A model generated the notes under the pieces. That model was not told the origin of the DNA. It saw only the letters and a list, made by a program, of their open reading frames with translations, and ran no database searches. A stretch of DNA of 64,000 bases from Xylanimonas cellulosilytica (lineage in GTDB: Bacteria; Actinomycetota; Actinomycetes; Actinomycetales; Actinomycetaceae), in NCBI GenBank assembly GCA_001072465.1, contig JVKM01000001.1, positions 1 to 64,000 on the forward strand. The letters run 5' to 3'. Positions 18,669 to 29,497 of the stretch are shown one piece after another. The stretch's first letter is position 1. Every line of letters begins with the position of its first letter. Both the position numbers and the translations under genes were made by a program.

Positions 18669-21600
18669 TCACTTGCCTTCCGGCAGGTGGTAGAAGCCGT
18701 CCTCGCCGAGGCGGGCGTTCGGATCCAGCAGGATCGCGGCCTCGACCTCGTGCGCGTCACCGGCAACGCCCGCAGCCGGGTCGTCGGGCAGACGACGACC
18801 CTCCACCGAGGTGAACAGCGGGGCGTGGCCCAGCATGCCCATCTCGATGTGACGCTGGCCGTTGCGCAGGCGACGATCCGACGCGGCGCGCCACGCCTCG
18901 AGGCGCTCGCGTCCGGCCTCGCGCTCCACGATGGCTTCGAAGGCGGCCGGGTTGACCAGCGCCAGGAAGCCGGAGACGTGGCCGAAGCCGAGCGAGGTCG
19001 CGAACGCCGCGCGCACCGGTCCACGCGAGGACAGGTTGAGCGGGGAACGCAGCCACACGAGCGGGCTGTACTTCTCCATCGCGTCGTCGACGCAGTCCAG
19101 CGCGACGTTCGCGGGGATCAGACCCGTGCGGAACACGTCGATGATGCCGCCCACCTGGAACACGCAGGCGCCACCCTTCGCGTGACCCGTGAGGGTCTTC
19201 TGCGAGATGACCAGCAGCGGGTTACCGGGGGTGCGACCCAGCGCCATGCCGACGCGGGTGTGCAGATCCGACTCGTTCGGGTCGTTGGCGTTCGTGGATG
19301 TGTCGTGCTTGGACACGAAGGCCACGTCGTCGATGCCCACGCCGAGTTCGGCGAGGTTGCGGGCAATGACCGAGTCACGTCCGCCGCGCGCCACCGCGAG
19401 GGCACCCAGGCCGGGCGCCGGAATCGAGGTGTGCGCGCCGTCGCTGAACGTCTGCGCGTGGGCCACGACAGCCAGGACCGGCAGGTTCATGTCGAGCGCC
19501 ACCGACGCGCGGGTCAGCAGCACGGTGCCGCCGCCCTGTGCCTCGACGAAGCCGCCGCGGCGGCGGTCGTTAGCGCGCGAGACGAAGCGCGAGGAGATAC
19601 CGCGAGCGAGCAGCTCGTTCGAGTTCGCCGTCGCGTTCATCGCGCCGAAGCCCACGATCGACTCGACCTGGATGTCGTCGATCGCGCCGGCCACGACGAA
19701 GTCAGCCTTGCCGGCCTTGATCTTGTCGAGGCCCTCCTCGATGGACACCGCGGCGGTCGCGCAGGCGCCGACCGGGTTGATCATCGAGCCGTAGCCGCCC
19801 ACGTAGGACTGCATGGTGTGTGCAGCCACGACGTTGGGCAGGGTCTCCTGCAGGATGTCCTGCGGGTAATCCTCGCCCAGGAAGCGGTCGACGAAGAGCT
19901 TGTGCATCGAGCGCATGCCACCGAAGCCGGTGCCCTGCGTGGAGGCCACGGTCGCCGGGTGGACGACGCGCAGCAGCTCGGCGGGGCTGAAGCCGGCCGA
20001 CACGAACGCGTCCACGGCGGAGACCAGGTTCCACACGGCGATCGGGTCGATTGAATCCAGCATAGAGGCCGGGATGCCCCAGCGAGCCGGATCAAAGTCC
20101 GTCGGGAACAGGCCGCCGATGCGGCGGTTCAGCGTCGCACGACGCGGCACGCGCACCTGGGCGCCGGCCTTGCGGGTCACCTGCCACTCACCGAACGCGG
20201 TCTGCTCGATGACGGTGAACTGCGGGTCAGCCTCGGCGTAGGAGCGTGCCTCGGCCTCGTCCTCGACCGTGAAGGTGATGTCGCGGTCCAGGAAGACCAT
20301 CGCGGACTCGGGCGTGTAGCCGTCGTGCAGCGGGCCATCGTCGTGGAAGAAGCGCACGCCGGAGCGGGCCACGACCTCGTCGCGGTAGCGATCGAAGATC
20401 TCCGACTCGGGGACCAGCTGGTCGTCCTTGTCGTACCAGCCGCCCACCGGGGTGTCCGACCAGGTCAGCAGGCCGGTCATCCACGCCAGCTCGAGCACGC
20501 CCGCGGGGGTGAGCTCGACGGAGCCGTCGGTGTGGATACCGAGCTCGGCCTGGACGCGGGTACGAGCGCTGCCCCACGGGCCGACCTCGCCGTGACCGAC
20601 GATGACGACCGTGTCGGCCAGCGACGCGGTGGTGCCTCCCCACTGCGAGGGGTCGACGTGCGGCACGGTGACCTGCGAGGGCGAGGGCAGCGCGGAGACG
20701 GTCGCGACCGGCTGCTCAGCAGGGGGTGCGGGGATGGCGGCCTCGGCCTGAGCGCGCAGGGCACGCAGGTCGATGGAGGAGTCCAGGCCGCCGGTCAGGT
20801 CGGCGTCCACCGGGGCGGTGGCAGCCTGTGCGCGCACCTCGGCGCTCGACAGGTTGAGCAGCTGCTCGGCCATTTCCTCGGTCGACCAGGTGCGAACACC
20901 CGCGGACTCGACGGCGGCGACCATCGGGTCGTTGCCTCCCATGAGGCCGGTGCCACGCACCCAACCGATACGGGGGTGAGCGATCGAGACGCGCGAGCCC
21001 CAGATCGGTTCGGCCGCCCAGCGGGTTGCGATGGCGTCGAAGGAGGCCTTCGCCTCGGCGTACGCGCCGTCGCCACCGAAGATGCCGCGGTTCGGGGAAC
21101 CGGGCAGCACGACGTGCAGGCGGTGGTCGGCGTGCGTGTCGGAACCGATCGCGCACAGGCCGGCGATGGAACGCTCGACGCTCCACAGCAGCAGGCGCAT
21201 CTGGTTCTCAGAGGCCGGGCCCGCGTCGGCCAGCGTGCCGGAAACGCGCGGAGCAGCGAACGGGTAGAACAGTGTCGGGACCAGGGCTTCCTTGGTCACC
21301 TTCACGTCGGCACCCACGGACTTCGTCTGCTCGGTGCCGATCCATTCCACGAGCGCATCCACGTCGCGGTAGGAGGCCAGGTTCGCGGGAACCAGCCACA
21401 GCTTCGCGCCGCCAGCCGCGTGCGTGCGGTACAGCTCCTTGGCGAAAGCCAGGCGTGAGGCGGAGATCGACGAGGAGGTCGCGATGACCGTCGCGCCACC
21501 GGCGAGCAGGCCACCCACGACCGCGCCACCGATGGAGGCGGGGGTCATGCCGGTGACCACGGCGACGTCGTTCGCGTAGGGCAGGTCCTCGGTGGAAGAC

Positions 21601-24600
21601 AGCGCGTCGGCCGCGATCTGCTCGAGGCGAGCCGCGCGATCGTGATCGCCCTCAGCGCGCAGGCGGTTCGCCCAGTACGAGGCCTGCTCGGCCACTGCAC
21701 GGCCGGTGCCCACGAAGGACGCCCCCTCGGCGAGCGTGCCTTCGGCGACGTAGCGGGCGACGTCCTCACGGGCGGATGCCCAGCGGTCGTCCAGCAGGAC
21801 GGCGCGTGCGGCGTCGAAGCGAGGTTCGACCAGGTCAACCCAGCCCGAACCCAGCTCCGCGGCGACCGCGTCGATGACGCGCGCGTCGTCGGAGGAGTCC
21901 TCGCCGGTGGGGGCGGGCGCGTTCAGACCGAGCTCGGACAGGATCGTGCGAGCTGTCTTGGCCAGGACGCCGTCCTCACCCGTCACGGACGCGGCGTAGG
22001 CGTCCAGCGCGGCGGAGTCAACGACGCCGCCACCGGATGCGCCACCGGCGCTTGGCAGGGACACGGCAATACCTTCGCGGGCCGCGACGGCGGCCACGGC
22101 AGCATCGATGAGGGCATCGACGCCGGCGGCGTTCGTCGGGGCATCCAGCGGCAGGGTCGCCAGGTCGCCGTCGCGGGTCGAGGAGCCCTCACGGGTGCCC
22201 AGGACGATCTCGGCGGTGACGTGCTGTGCCCAGCCGGGTCCCAGCTGCCACGTGCCGGTCACGCGGTCGGCGATGTGGCCGGCCTTGACGCCGGCGGCGC
22301 CGAACAGCTTGCGCGTGCGCTCCTTAACGGCCTCGGCGAGGACCGGGCCGAAGGGCTTGTAGCCCTTGGCAGCCTTGTCAACCGTCGCAGACAGCGTGGC
22401 CACGTCGGCCTCGCCGGCGCCGTCGATCGAGTTCAGGCCGAGCTCGGAGGACATGTCCATGAGCAGCTGGTTACGGCGCGAGGACACGCCGTTGGTCAGC
22501 GACTCGGTCGTGTCGGTGGCGCCGACCTCGTCGATGCGAATCTTCGCGGACAAGGCCAGCAGGGCGACGATGGCGGAGGACGCCGTGAAGGGCAGGTCCG
22601 CAACGTCGGCACCCGAGGGGCCGCCGGTCGGGGCAGCGGGGGCGGGGGCCGGAGCGGCTTCGGCGGCGGGGGTAGCCGGGGCAGGCGCGGGAGCAGCCTC
22701 AGCAGCGGGGGCAGCCGGGGTGATCTCCTCGTCCTCCTCGTCCTCGATCACGGCGACGTCGGTCGCGTAAACGCGGGGCTCGTCGCGCTGGACGTTGAAG
22801 ACGTCCACGCGCGAGAGGGCGAACTCGGGGGCGAGCAGGGTGCGGGAGGCCAGGTTGGCCAGGGTCGGGGCAGCACCGAGGCCAACCTCGATGACCTGGT
22901 CGACGCCCAGGCCGGGAACGCCGGGGGCAGCCTCTTCGGTCGAGAGCAGCACGCGCTGCGTCTCGATCCAACGCACCGGGGAGGCAAACTGCCAGCACAG
23001 CAGCTCGATGAGCAACGTGCGGGTCAGGACACCCGGGTTTGCCAGGGCCGCGTCCCACGCGCCTTCCGTCTCGAGCAGCTCGCGCACCGTGTCGGAGGGA
23101 ACGACGTCGAGGATGGACTGGGCGAACTCGCGGGTGAGCTCGAAGGGACGCGCCACCAGGTTGGGAATGTAGCGGCCCACGAGCTTCGCGGGATCGATCT
23201 CGGCGGGAATGCGCTCGTCGAGCTTCGTACGGAAGTCTGCCACGCCGCTGCGCAGGACAGTGGAGTGGAAGGGCACGTCGATGCCGGGAACATACATGAA
23301 GGGACGCTTGCCACCGTGCTCGGCGGCGCGCTTGGTGGCGTCCTCCTCGAGGGCCTTCAGGCCCGCGACCGTACCCGCGACGGCGTACTGCTGGCCGGCC
23401 AGGTTGAAGTTGACGATCTGGAGGAACTCACCCGATGCCTGAGCGATCGACTCGACGTACTCCACGACGTGAGCGTCGTCGATGCCGAACTGGTTCGGGC
23501 GCAGCGCACCCATGCGGTAGTTCGAACGGCCCTTCTCGTCGCGGGGCACGAGCGAGTGCATCGTGGAGCCGCGCTGGAAGACCAGGTCGAGGACGATCTC
23601 GAGCGGGAAGACCTCGGCGTATGCGGCCAGAGCGTCGTACTCGCCCAGCGAGTGGCCGGCGAAGGCAGCACCCGGAACCAGCACGCCCTCTTCGCGCATG
23701 CGGGCCGTCTGGCCGATCGCGAGCGTCGCGAGAGCAACCTGCGTGAACTGGGTGAGGTTCAGGACGCCCTCGGGATGGCGGTAGGTCACGCCGCGTGCCA
23801 CGATCTCGGTCGGGTTGTCGCGCACGATCGCCAGAATGGAGAAGCCCATCGCGGAGCGGGTGTGCGCGTCGGCGCGGCGCCAGACCTCGTCCACAGCCTT
23901 GGACTTAGTGCGCTCGTCCAGACCCATGCCCGCGCTCTGGATGCCCTGGCCGGGGTAGACGTAGGCGACCTTCGGTGCGAAGGTGTAGGCCGACGCACGC
24001 GAGACGACCTGCTTGTTGATGCGGCAGGTGACCTCGAGGGACAGCCCGCCGCCGACGACGCGACCCACACGCTCGACGGTGATCTCAACCTCGTCGTTCA
24101 GGTCGACGGTGCCGTACATGTAGTACGTCCAGCCGGCGATCTGAGTGCCGCCCTGACCGGCGACGACGGCCTCGGCTGCGTGCTGAGCGGTGGCCGACAG
24201 CCACATGCCGTGCACCAGAGGCGCGTCCATGCCCGCGACCTTGGCGGCCGCGTAGGAGGTGTGGATCGGGTTGTAGTCGCCCGAGACGATCGCAAAGGGC
24301 GTCATGTCGTCGGGAGCCTTGACGTTCACGCGGCGCAGGACCGAGCGGGGAGTGTCGACGACCTCGATGTTGGCGCCGCCGAAGGGCTTGGCCTCGGAGG
24401 GTGCACGGTTGCCGGTGGCGCGGCCGCGGATCGCGAAGCGCTCCTGCGTGGAGCCGACGTACTCACCGTTCGAGGTCAGCTCGAGGGCGACCGTGACGAT
24501 ACGGCCGGAGGAGGACTCGTCGACGGCGGCCACGTGGCTCGTCACGTCGATCGTCGTGATGCCGCGCTCGAGCATCTGCTCGGGCGTGTACTCCAGGGTG

Positions 24601-27600
24601 ATCGAGTGATCGAGGTGGACGGCGTTGAGCAGGCCCTCGATGACTGGGTAGTCGTTGTGAATGGCCGAACCCAGGGCCGCGTAGATCGCGGGCCAGGCGG
24701 GGCCGAGGAGGGCGTCGGGCGCCCAAGCAGCCAGCTCGTAGCTGGCGGGCAGGGCAGCGCCCGTCGCCTCTGCGTGGTCGAAGCCCAGGGTGGGGGCCAG
24801 CGTGAAGGAGTAGTGTGCCTCGCCGAAGACGGACTTGGCGGAGGGAACCATGACCGGCAGCGCGTCCACGGTGTCACCGGCGACGGACACGGAGGTCACG
24901 CCGGCGGTGGCCGCGAGCATCGCGTACATGTGCTGGGGCAGCTTGGCCTCGTCGATGACCGGGACCGCGCCGTCCTCGCCGGACAGGACCAGCGGGAAGA
25001 TCAGCTCGCGCACCGCGTGCTTCTCGGAGCCGCGCGGGTCGTTGTCCCACGCGGTGTCCAGGTGGATGACCATGTCCACGCCGGTGTCGGTCGGGTTCAG
25101 GGACACGCGATCCTCGTCGAGGATGGAGGCCGGGTTCGTCATGAGGTGGCCGGTCCACGAGATGAAGGGGACCTTGCGCAGCCATTCCTCGCGGGTGGCG
25201 GCGGGCTTGCCGTTACCCAGGCGCGAGGCGACGGGCGTCGCGACGGCACCCGAGGCAGCAAGACGATCGGCTGCTGCGGCCTCGAAGCGGCCCAGGAGGG
25301 AAGCGACGGGCTCGTCGACACGGTCGATGCCGGCCACGGAGACGGGGCCGGGGATGATGCGGACCTGGTCGGCGGTGTAGCGCTCGTCCTGCGCCTGCCA
25401 CAGGCAGTCCTGGCCCCACCAGCGGATGAGGTCGTCATCAAGGATCGGGACGAAGGGCATCGGCTTGGGGTAGGAGCGGCACAGGGCCGGGAACCAGGCG
25501 GCGTCGATGGGGGTGACGTGCGTGGTCGCGGCGTTCGGGTAGGCGGCCATCAGGCGGTCGGCGGCGGCGTGTGCGTCGGCGACATCCTCGACGGTCGGGA
25601 ACAGGGTTTCGACCTCGCCGTGATCCACGGGGGCCAGACGGGCCTCGACACGCTGGAGGAGATCGTGGTAGCGGATCTGCCACGTGGGATCAACCCACGG
25701 GTAGGACAGGTCGGCGAAACGGCGCACCCAGGCCTCGTAGGTCATCTCTTCGAGATCACCGAAGTAGGGCTTGGCCGTGTGGGAGAGGATCTCGACGATC
25801 TCGTCCTTGCGGGCGCGCACCTGGGCGCCGTCGGAGCCGATCTCGGCGATGATGCGCGCAGCTGCGGCCGCGGCGTTGGAGACCTCGTGCATGTCGGCGC
25901 GCAGGTGCGACAGACCAGAGGTCATGCCGCCGCGGGTCACGCCCTCGCCGACCCAGCCGCCCAGCTCGTCGTTGTCGGGCACACCGGGCGTGGCCACGAG
26001 GAGTTCCTTGACCGCCTTGGTGGTGTGCGCTTCCTTCGTGGTCATCGCGGCGGTGCCCACGAGGACGCCGTCGACGGGCATCGGCGGGCGGCCGTAACGA
26101 GCGGACCAGTCGCCGGTGAGGAAGTCAGCGGCGCGTTCGGGGGTACCGATGCCGCCGCCCACGGTGAGGACGATGTTGGACTGGGCGCGCAGCTGGGCGT
26201 AGGTGGCCAGCAGCAGGTCGGACAGGTCCTCCCAGGAGTGGTGGCCGCCGGAGTGGCCGTCCTCGACCTGGACGATGACCTTGATCGGGTCGGCCTCGCG
26301 CGCGATAGCGATGACCTTACGGATCTGATCAACCGTGCCGGGCTTGAAGGCCACGTAGGGGAAGCCGTCGGCGCGCAGCTGCTCGATGAGAGCCAGGGCC
26401 TCGTCCTGTTCGGGGATACCCGCGGAGATGACGACGCCGTCGATGGGGGCGCCGGACGCGCGCGAACGCGACACGATGCGAGCCTGACCGAACTGGAGGT
26501 TCCACAGGTAGCGGTCCAGGAACATCGAGTTGAACTCGGCGGTGTGGCCGGGGCGCAGCTGGGCACGCAGGCCCGCAAGGTTCTCGTTGTAGACCTCTTC
26601 GGTGACCTGGCCACCGCCGGCCATTTCGGCCCAGAAGCCCGCGTTTGCGGCGGCCGCGACGATCTCGGGATCGACGGTCGTCGGCGTCATGCCGGCCAGG
26701 AGGACGGGGGAGCGTCCGGTCAGGCGTGAGAAGGCGGTGTCAACGACGGTCTTGCCGTCGGGAAGGGTCACGAGGCTGGGGCGCACGTGCGACCAGTCGG
26801 TGCCGGGCTCGGGGGTCCAACCGGGGGTCGCGGCCTTGTCGCGGTCGGAGGCAGTACCTGCGGCGACGACGCCAACGCCGGTGCCCTCGACGAGGGCGCG
26901 GGTCATGCGAACCGTCGTGGCGCCCGGGCCCATGTCGATGATCCAGGTCGCGCCGGATTCGGCGGCGGCGTTGATCTGCGAGGGCCAGTCCACGGGCGTG
27001 GTGAGCACAGCGGCGCCCAGGGAGTGGGCCAGCTCGGCGTCGATACCGCACTGGGCGGCCCACTCGTCCACGAGGGCGAGGGCGTCGGCGAGCATGGGGG
27101 AGTGGAAGGGCACGTACACCGGCAGGTATTCGCACACGGGGGTCAGCGGGCGGCCACCGCGCTCGTGGGCGTCGTGCGCTGCCTTGTCCTTGGCAGCGGC
27201 GCGCTCAATGGCCGCAACGAGGGACGCCAGGTCGTTCGGGGCGCCCGACACAACGTGCGTGTCAGTGTCGTTGCGCAGAGCGATCGAGAGGGGATGCGAG
27301 GTCGACGGCAGGGACTCGATGATGCGTCCGAGGAGTGCGTCGGACACGCCGCGCACGGACACCATGTAGGTCGCGTCGCCGGCGTGCGGGGCGCGAGCGC
27401 GGCGCGTGATGCGGGCGGCGGCTGCGCCGATCAGACGAGCGAGCGCGAACACGGAGGCAGCCCGGGCCTCGTCCCCGGCGATCCACGCGCGGGCGATCTC
27501 CACGCCGAGCACGCCCTGGGAGTGACCCTCAAACGCGGTGGGCTGGTTGGCGACGATGTTCAGGCCGGCGCGCGTCAGATCGATGAGCGCACCGAGCTGG

Positions 27601-27896
27601 GCGGCGACGATACCGGGAACCGACAGGGCGGCCTCGTCCGGGCCGGCCACGTCGCGGGTCACAGCCGCAGACTCGGGGGCGGCGGGCAGCTCGAAGGGCA
27701 GCGAAGCGACCGACTGGGTGGCCAGCGAGCGGCGCACGGGGGAGAGCACCTGGTCCGAGGCCTTGATGACACCGGCGACGATCTCGGCGATCTCAGGATC
27801 GCGAGCAATCTCGTCGAGGGCGGCGCGCCACGGGGTGGCCTGACCGGCAAAGGTCAGCGCGTAGGGGGTCTCATTCAGAGAGGACACAAACGACAT
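18669..27896 (-). CDS. fas: Type I fatty acid synthase, multidomain
   Basis: A giant polypeptide of about 3075 residues that makes acyl-CoAs from acetyl- and malonyl-CoA in the cytoplasm. From the N-terminus: acetyltransferase (GHSQG near 125), enoyl reductase barrel (about 360-900, LLAGMTPTTVDP), MaoC-like dehydratase (GDYNPIHTS near 1205), malonyl/palmitoyl transferase (GHSLGEYDALAAYAE near 1414), an Ala/Pro linker (about 1718-1762), ACP (GVSSRRNQLLMD near 1800), ketoreductase (VVTGMTPASIGGAVV near 2115) and ketosynthase (Cys in GACATAAVS near 2710, plus KTLTGHAKGG). This order is that of bacterial FAS I. I start at MSFVSSLNE, preceded by GAAGGAAAG; an upstream TTG is rejected. acpS follows. 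Confidence 0.97.
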   Translation of the reverse strand: MSFVSSLNETPYALTFAGQATPWRAALDEIARDPEIAEIVAGVIKASDQVLSPVRRSLATQSVASLPFELPAAPESAAVTRDVAGPDEAALSVPGIVAAQLGALIDLTRAGLNIVANQPTAFEGHSQGVLGVEIARAWIAGDEARAASVFALARLIGAAAARITRRARAPHAGDATYMVSVRGVSDALLGRIIESLPSTSHPLSIALRNDTDTHVVSGAPNDLASLVAAIERAAAKDKAAHDAHERGGRPLTPVCEYLPVYVPFHSPMLADALALVDEWAAQCGIDAELAHSLGAAVLTTPVDWPSQINAAAESGATWIIDMGPGATTVRMTRALVEGTGVGVVAAGTASDRDKAATPGWTPEPGTDWSHVRPSLVTLPDGKTVVDTAFSRLTGRSPVLLAGMTPTTVDPEIVAAAANAGFWAEMAGGGQVTEEVYNENLAGLRAQLRPGHTAEFNSMFLDRYLWNLQFGQARIVSRSRASGAPIDGVVISAGIPEQDEALALIEQLRADGFPYVAFKPGTVDQIRKVIAIAREADPIKVIVQVEDGHSGGHHSWEDLSDLLLATYAQLRAQSNIVLTVGGGIGTPERAADFLTGDWSARYGRPPMPVDGVLVGTAAMTTKEAHTTKAVKELLVATPGVPDNDELGGWVGEGVTRGGMTSGLSHLRADMHEVSNAAAAAARIIAEIGSDGAQVRARKDEIVEILSHTAKPYFGDLEEMTYEAWVRRFADLSYPWVDPTWQIRYHDLLQRVEARLAPVDHGEVETLFPTVEDVADAHAAADRLMAAYPNAATTHVTPIDAAWFPALCRSYPKPMPFVPILDDDLIRWWGQDCLWQAQDERYTADQVRIIPGPVSVAGIDRVDEPVASLLGRFEAAAADRLAASGAVATPVASRLGNGKPAATREEWLRKVPFISWTGHLMTNPASILDEDRVSLNPTDTGVDMVIHLDTAWDNDPRGSEKHAVRELIFPLVLSGEDGAVPVIDEAKLPQHMYAMLAATAGVTSVSVAGDTVDALPVMVPSAKSVFGEAHYSFTLAPTLGFDHAEATGAALPASYELAAWAPDALLGPAWPAIYAALGSAIHNDYPVIEGLLNAVHLDHSITLEYTPEQMLERGITTIDVTSHVAAVDESSSGRIVTVALELTSNGEYVGSTQERFAIRGRATGNRAPSEAKPFGGANIEVVDTPRSVLRRVNVKAPDDMTPFAIVSGDYNPIHTSYAAAKVAGMDAPLVHGMWLSATAQHAAEAVVAGQGGTQIAGWTYYMYGTVDLNDEVEITVERVGRVVGGGLSLEVTCRINKQVVSRASAYTFAPKVAYVYPGQGIQSAGMGLDERTKSKAVDEVWRRADAHTRSAMGFSILAIVRDNPTEIVARGVTYRHPEGVLNLTQFTQVALATLAIGQTARMREEGVLVPGAAFAGHSLGEYDALAAYAEVFPLEIVLDLVFQRGSTMHSLVPRDEKGRSNYRMGALRPNQFGIDDAHVVEYVESIAQASGEFLQIVNFNLAGQQYAVAGTVAGLKALEEDATKRAAEHGGKRPFMYVPGIDVPFHSTVLRSGVADFRTKLDERIPAEIDPAKLVGRYIPNLVARPFELTREFAQSILDVVPSDTVRELLETEGAWDAALANPGVLTRTLLIELLCWQFASPVRWIETQRVLLSTEEAAPGVPGLGVDQVIEVGLGAAPTLANLASRTLLAPEFALSRVDVFNVQRDEPRVYATDVAVIEDEEDEEITPAAPAAEAAPAPAPATPAAEAAPAPAPAAPTGGPSGADVADLPFTASSAIVALLALSAKIRIDEVGATDTTESLTNGVSSRRNQLLMDMSSELGLNSIDGAGEADVATLSATVDKAAKGYKPFGPVLAEAVKERTRKLFGAAGVKAGHIADRVTGTWQLGPGWAQHVTAEIVLGTREGSSTRDGDLATLPLDAPTNAAGVDALIDAAVAAVAAREGIAVSLPSAGGASGGGVVDSAALDAYAASVTGEDGVLAKTARTILSELGLNAPAPTGEDSSDDARVIDAVAAELGSGWVDLVEPRFDAARAVLLDDRWASAREDVARYVAEGTLAEGASFVGTGRAVAEQASYWANRLRAEGDHDRAARLEQIAADALSSTEDLPYANDVAVVTGMTPASIGGAVVGGLLAGGATVIATSSSISASRLAFAKELYRTHAAGGAKLWLVPANLASYRDVDALVEWIGTEQTKSVGADVKVTKEALVPTLFYPFAAPRVSGTLADAGPASENQMRLLLWSVERSIAGLCAIGSDTHADHRLHVVLPGSPNRGIFGGDGAYAEAKASFDAIATRWAAEPIWGSRVSIAHPRIGWVRGTGLMGGNDPMVAAVESAGVRTWSTEEMAEQLLNLSSAEVRAQAATAPVDADLTGGLDSSIDLRALRAQAEAAIPAPPAEQPVATVSALPSPSQVTVPHVDPSQWGGTTASLADTVVIVGHGEVGPWGSARTRVQAELGIHTDGSVELTPAGVLELAWMTGLLTWSDTPVGGWYDKDDQLVPESEIFDRYRDEVVARSGVRFFHDDGPLHDGYTPESAMVFLDRDITFTVEDEAEARSYAEADPQFTVIEQTAFGEWQVTRKAGAQVRVPRRATLNRRIGGLFPTDFDPARWGIPASMLDSIDPIAVWNLVSAVDAFVSAGFSPAELLRVVHPATVASTQGTGFGGMRSMHKLFVDRFLGEDYPQDILQETLPNVVAAHTMQSYVGGYGSMINPVGACATAAVSIEEGLDKIKAGKADFVVAGAIDDIQVESIVGFGAMNATANSNELLARGISSRFVSRANDRRRGGFVEAQGGGTVLLTRASVALDMNLPVLAVVAHAQTFSDGAHTSIPAPGLGALAVARGGRDSVIARNLAELGVGIDDVAFVSKHDTSTNANDPNESDLHTRVGMALGRTPGNPLLVISQKTLTGHAKGGACVFQVGGIIDVFRTGLIPANVALDCVDDAMEKYSPLVWLRSPLNLSSRGPVRAAFATSLGFGHVSGFLALVNPAAFEAIVEREAGRERLEAWRAASDRRLRNGQRHIEMGMLGHAPLFTSVEGRRLPDDPAAGVAGDAHEVEAAILLDPNARLGEDGFYHLPEGK

Positions 27897-27940
27897 GTTC
27901 TTACTTTCCTTCGGGGACAATTCTTCTCAAACGACGCCGG

Positions 27941-29497
27941 TCACAGAGGGCCGTTATCGTGACGCTTGACGTGGGGTGCACGCTGGTCCTTCGTGGCCAG
28001 CAGGTGCAGGGAATCGATGATGGTCTGGCGGGTATCTGCGGGAGCGATGATGCCGTCGAGCTGGCCCGAGGACACGGAGACCTCGGGGTTGACGGTCTCC
28101 TCCTCGTAGCGGGCCACAAGCTCGGCCTTCGTCTCCTCGAAGGTCCCGTTTTCGCGGGCGGCAGCAAGCTCGCGGCGGTACATGATCGACGCCGCGCCCT
28201 CCGCACCCATGACGGCGATCTGAGCGTCGGGCCACGCGAACGCGAGGTCCGCACCGATCGACTTCGAACCCATGACGATGTAGGCACCGCCGTAGGCCTT
28301 ACGCAGGATGACGGTCACCATCGGCACGGTCGCGTTCGCGTAGGCGACGATCACCTTCGCGCCGCGGCGGATGATGCCCGCCTGCTCCTGCTCGGTGCCC
28401 GGACGGTAGCCGGGAACGTCCACGAAGGTGACGATAGGCAGGCCGAAGGCGTCGCAGAAACGCACGAAGCGGGCCGCCTTCTCCGAGGCATCCACGTCGA
28501 GCGTGCCAGCATCGTTGATCGGCTGGTTTGCCACGATGCCCACCGACTGGCCATCGACGCACGCGAAACCGATCGTCACGTTGGGAGCGAACAGGTCCTG
28601 AATCTCCACGTACTCGCCGTGGTCGACGAGCGAACGCACCACGTCGCGCACGTCGTAGGGCTGACGCACCGACGTCGGCACCAGGTCGGCAACCGCGCGG
28701 GCCGCAGCCTCGTCCTCGGGATTGGGAATGTACTCGTACTTGGGGGGAGCGACCTCGCACGAGGAAGGCAGGTAGTCCAGCAGGGACCGCACGTAATCGA
28801 TCGCCTCTTCCTCCGTGTCGGCCATGTGGTGGGCCACGCCGGACTGGAAGTTGTGAATCGCTGCGCCACCGAGCTCGTCGAGCGTCACCTTCTCACCGGT
28901 CGTCGCCGCGACGACGTCCGGGCCCGTCACGAACATGTGCGAGTTCTCGCGCGTCATGACGATGAAGTCGGTGAGGGCCGGCTGGTACACGGCGCCACCG
29001 GCACAGGGCCCCAGGATGATTGAAATCTGGGGAACCAGGCCAGAGGCCTCGCACGTCTTCTTGAAGATGCGGCCATACTGGGCGAGTGCGACGACGCCCT
29101 CCTGGATGCGGGCGCCGCCCGAATCCTGAATACCGACGATCGGAATGCGCATGCGGATGCCCCGGTCGATCAGGTCGACGATCTTGTCGCCCTCGACTTT
29201 GCCCAGGGTGCCACCGAGCACCGAGAAGTCCTGCGCGTAGGCGGCGACCATCCGGCCCTGCACGCGACCGAAGCCGGCGGCCACAGCTGAACCGATACGA
29301 CCTTCGCGCACAGAACCACCGATGAACTGACCGACCTCGTGCCACACGCCGTCGTCAAAGAAGAGAGACAGACGCTCACGCGCCGTCAGCTTCTTTTTCG
29401 CGTGCTGGCGCTGGGCGGCCTTCTCCTCGGCGGCCTGAGCGATCGCGTCCTGGGCCTGAATGAACCCGTCACGCGTGAGCGGGCTGGGGGTGCTCAT
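27941..29497 (-). CDS. accD: Acyl-CoA carboxylase carboxyltransferase (beta) subunit
   Basis: A 518-residue carboxyltransferase that moves CO2 from carboxybiotin to acetyl-CoA or propionyl-CoA. It has the two crotonase-like halves of the AccD/PccB family: the N-half with GKVEGDKIVDLIDRG and IQDSGGARIQEGV (oxyanion glycines), and the C-half with FVDVPGYRPGTEQE and RKAYGGAYIVM. The length is normal. Substrate preference is not certain, but the position between accBC and fas points to malonyl-CoA supply. Its ATG overlaps the accBC stop by 4 nt, indicating translational coupling. fas starts 44 nt downstream. Confidence 0.93.
   Translation of the reverse strand: MSTPSPLTRDGFIQAQDAIAQAAEEKAAQRQHAKKKLTARERLSLFFDDGVWHEVGQFIGGSVREGRIGSAVAAGFGRVQGRMVAAYAQDFSVLGGTLGKVEGDKIVDLIDRGIRMRIPIVGIQDSGGARIQEGVVALAQYGRIFKKTCEASGLVPQISIILGPCAGGAVYQPALTDFIVMTRENSHMFVTGPDVVAATTGEKVTLDELGGAAIHNFQSGVAHHMADTEEEAIDYVRSLLDYLPSSCEVAPPKYEYIPNPEDEAAARAVADLVPTSVRQPYDVRDVVRSLVDHGEYVEIQDLFAPNVTIGFACVDGQSVGIVANQPINDAGTLDVDASEKAARFVRFCDAFGLPIVTFVDVPGYRPGTEQEQAGIIRRGAKVIVAYANATVPMVTVILRKAYGGAYIVMGSKSIGADLAFAWPDAQIAVMGAEGAASIMYRRELAAARENGTFEETKAELVARYEEETVNPEVSVSSGQLDGIIAPADTRQTIIDSLHLLATKDQRAPHVKRHDNGPL

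Noticed and set aside
21642..26729. A 1695-codon open frame antisense to fas
   Set aside because: It mirrors the codon bias of the real gene on the other strand, has low-complexity Gly/Val/Arg composition and no domain. High GC produces such frames routinely.
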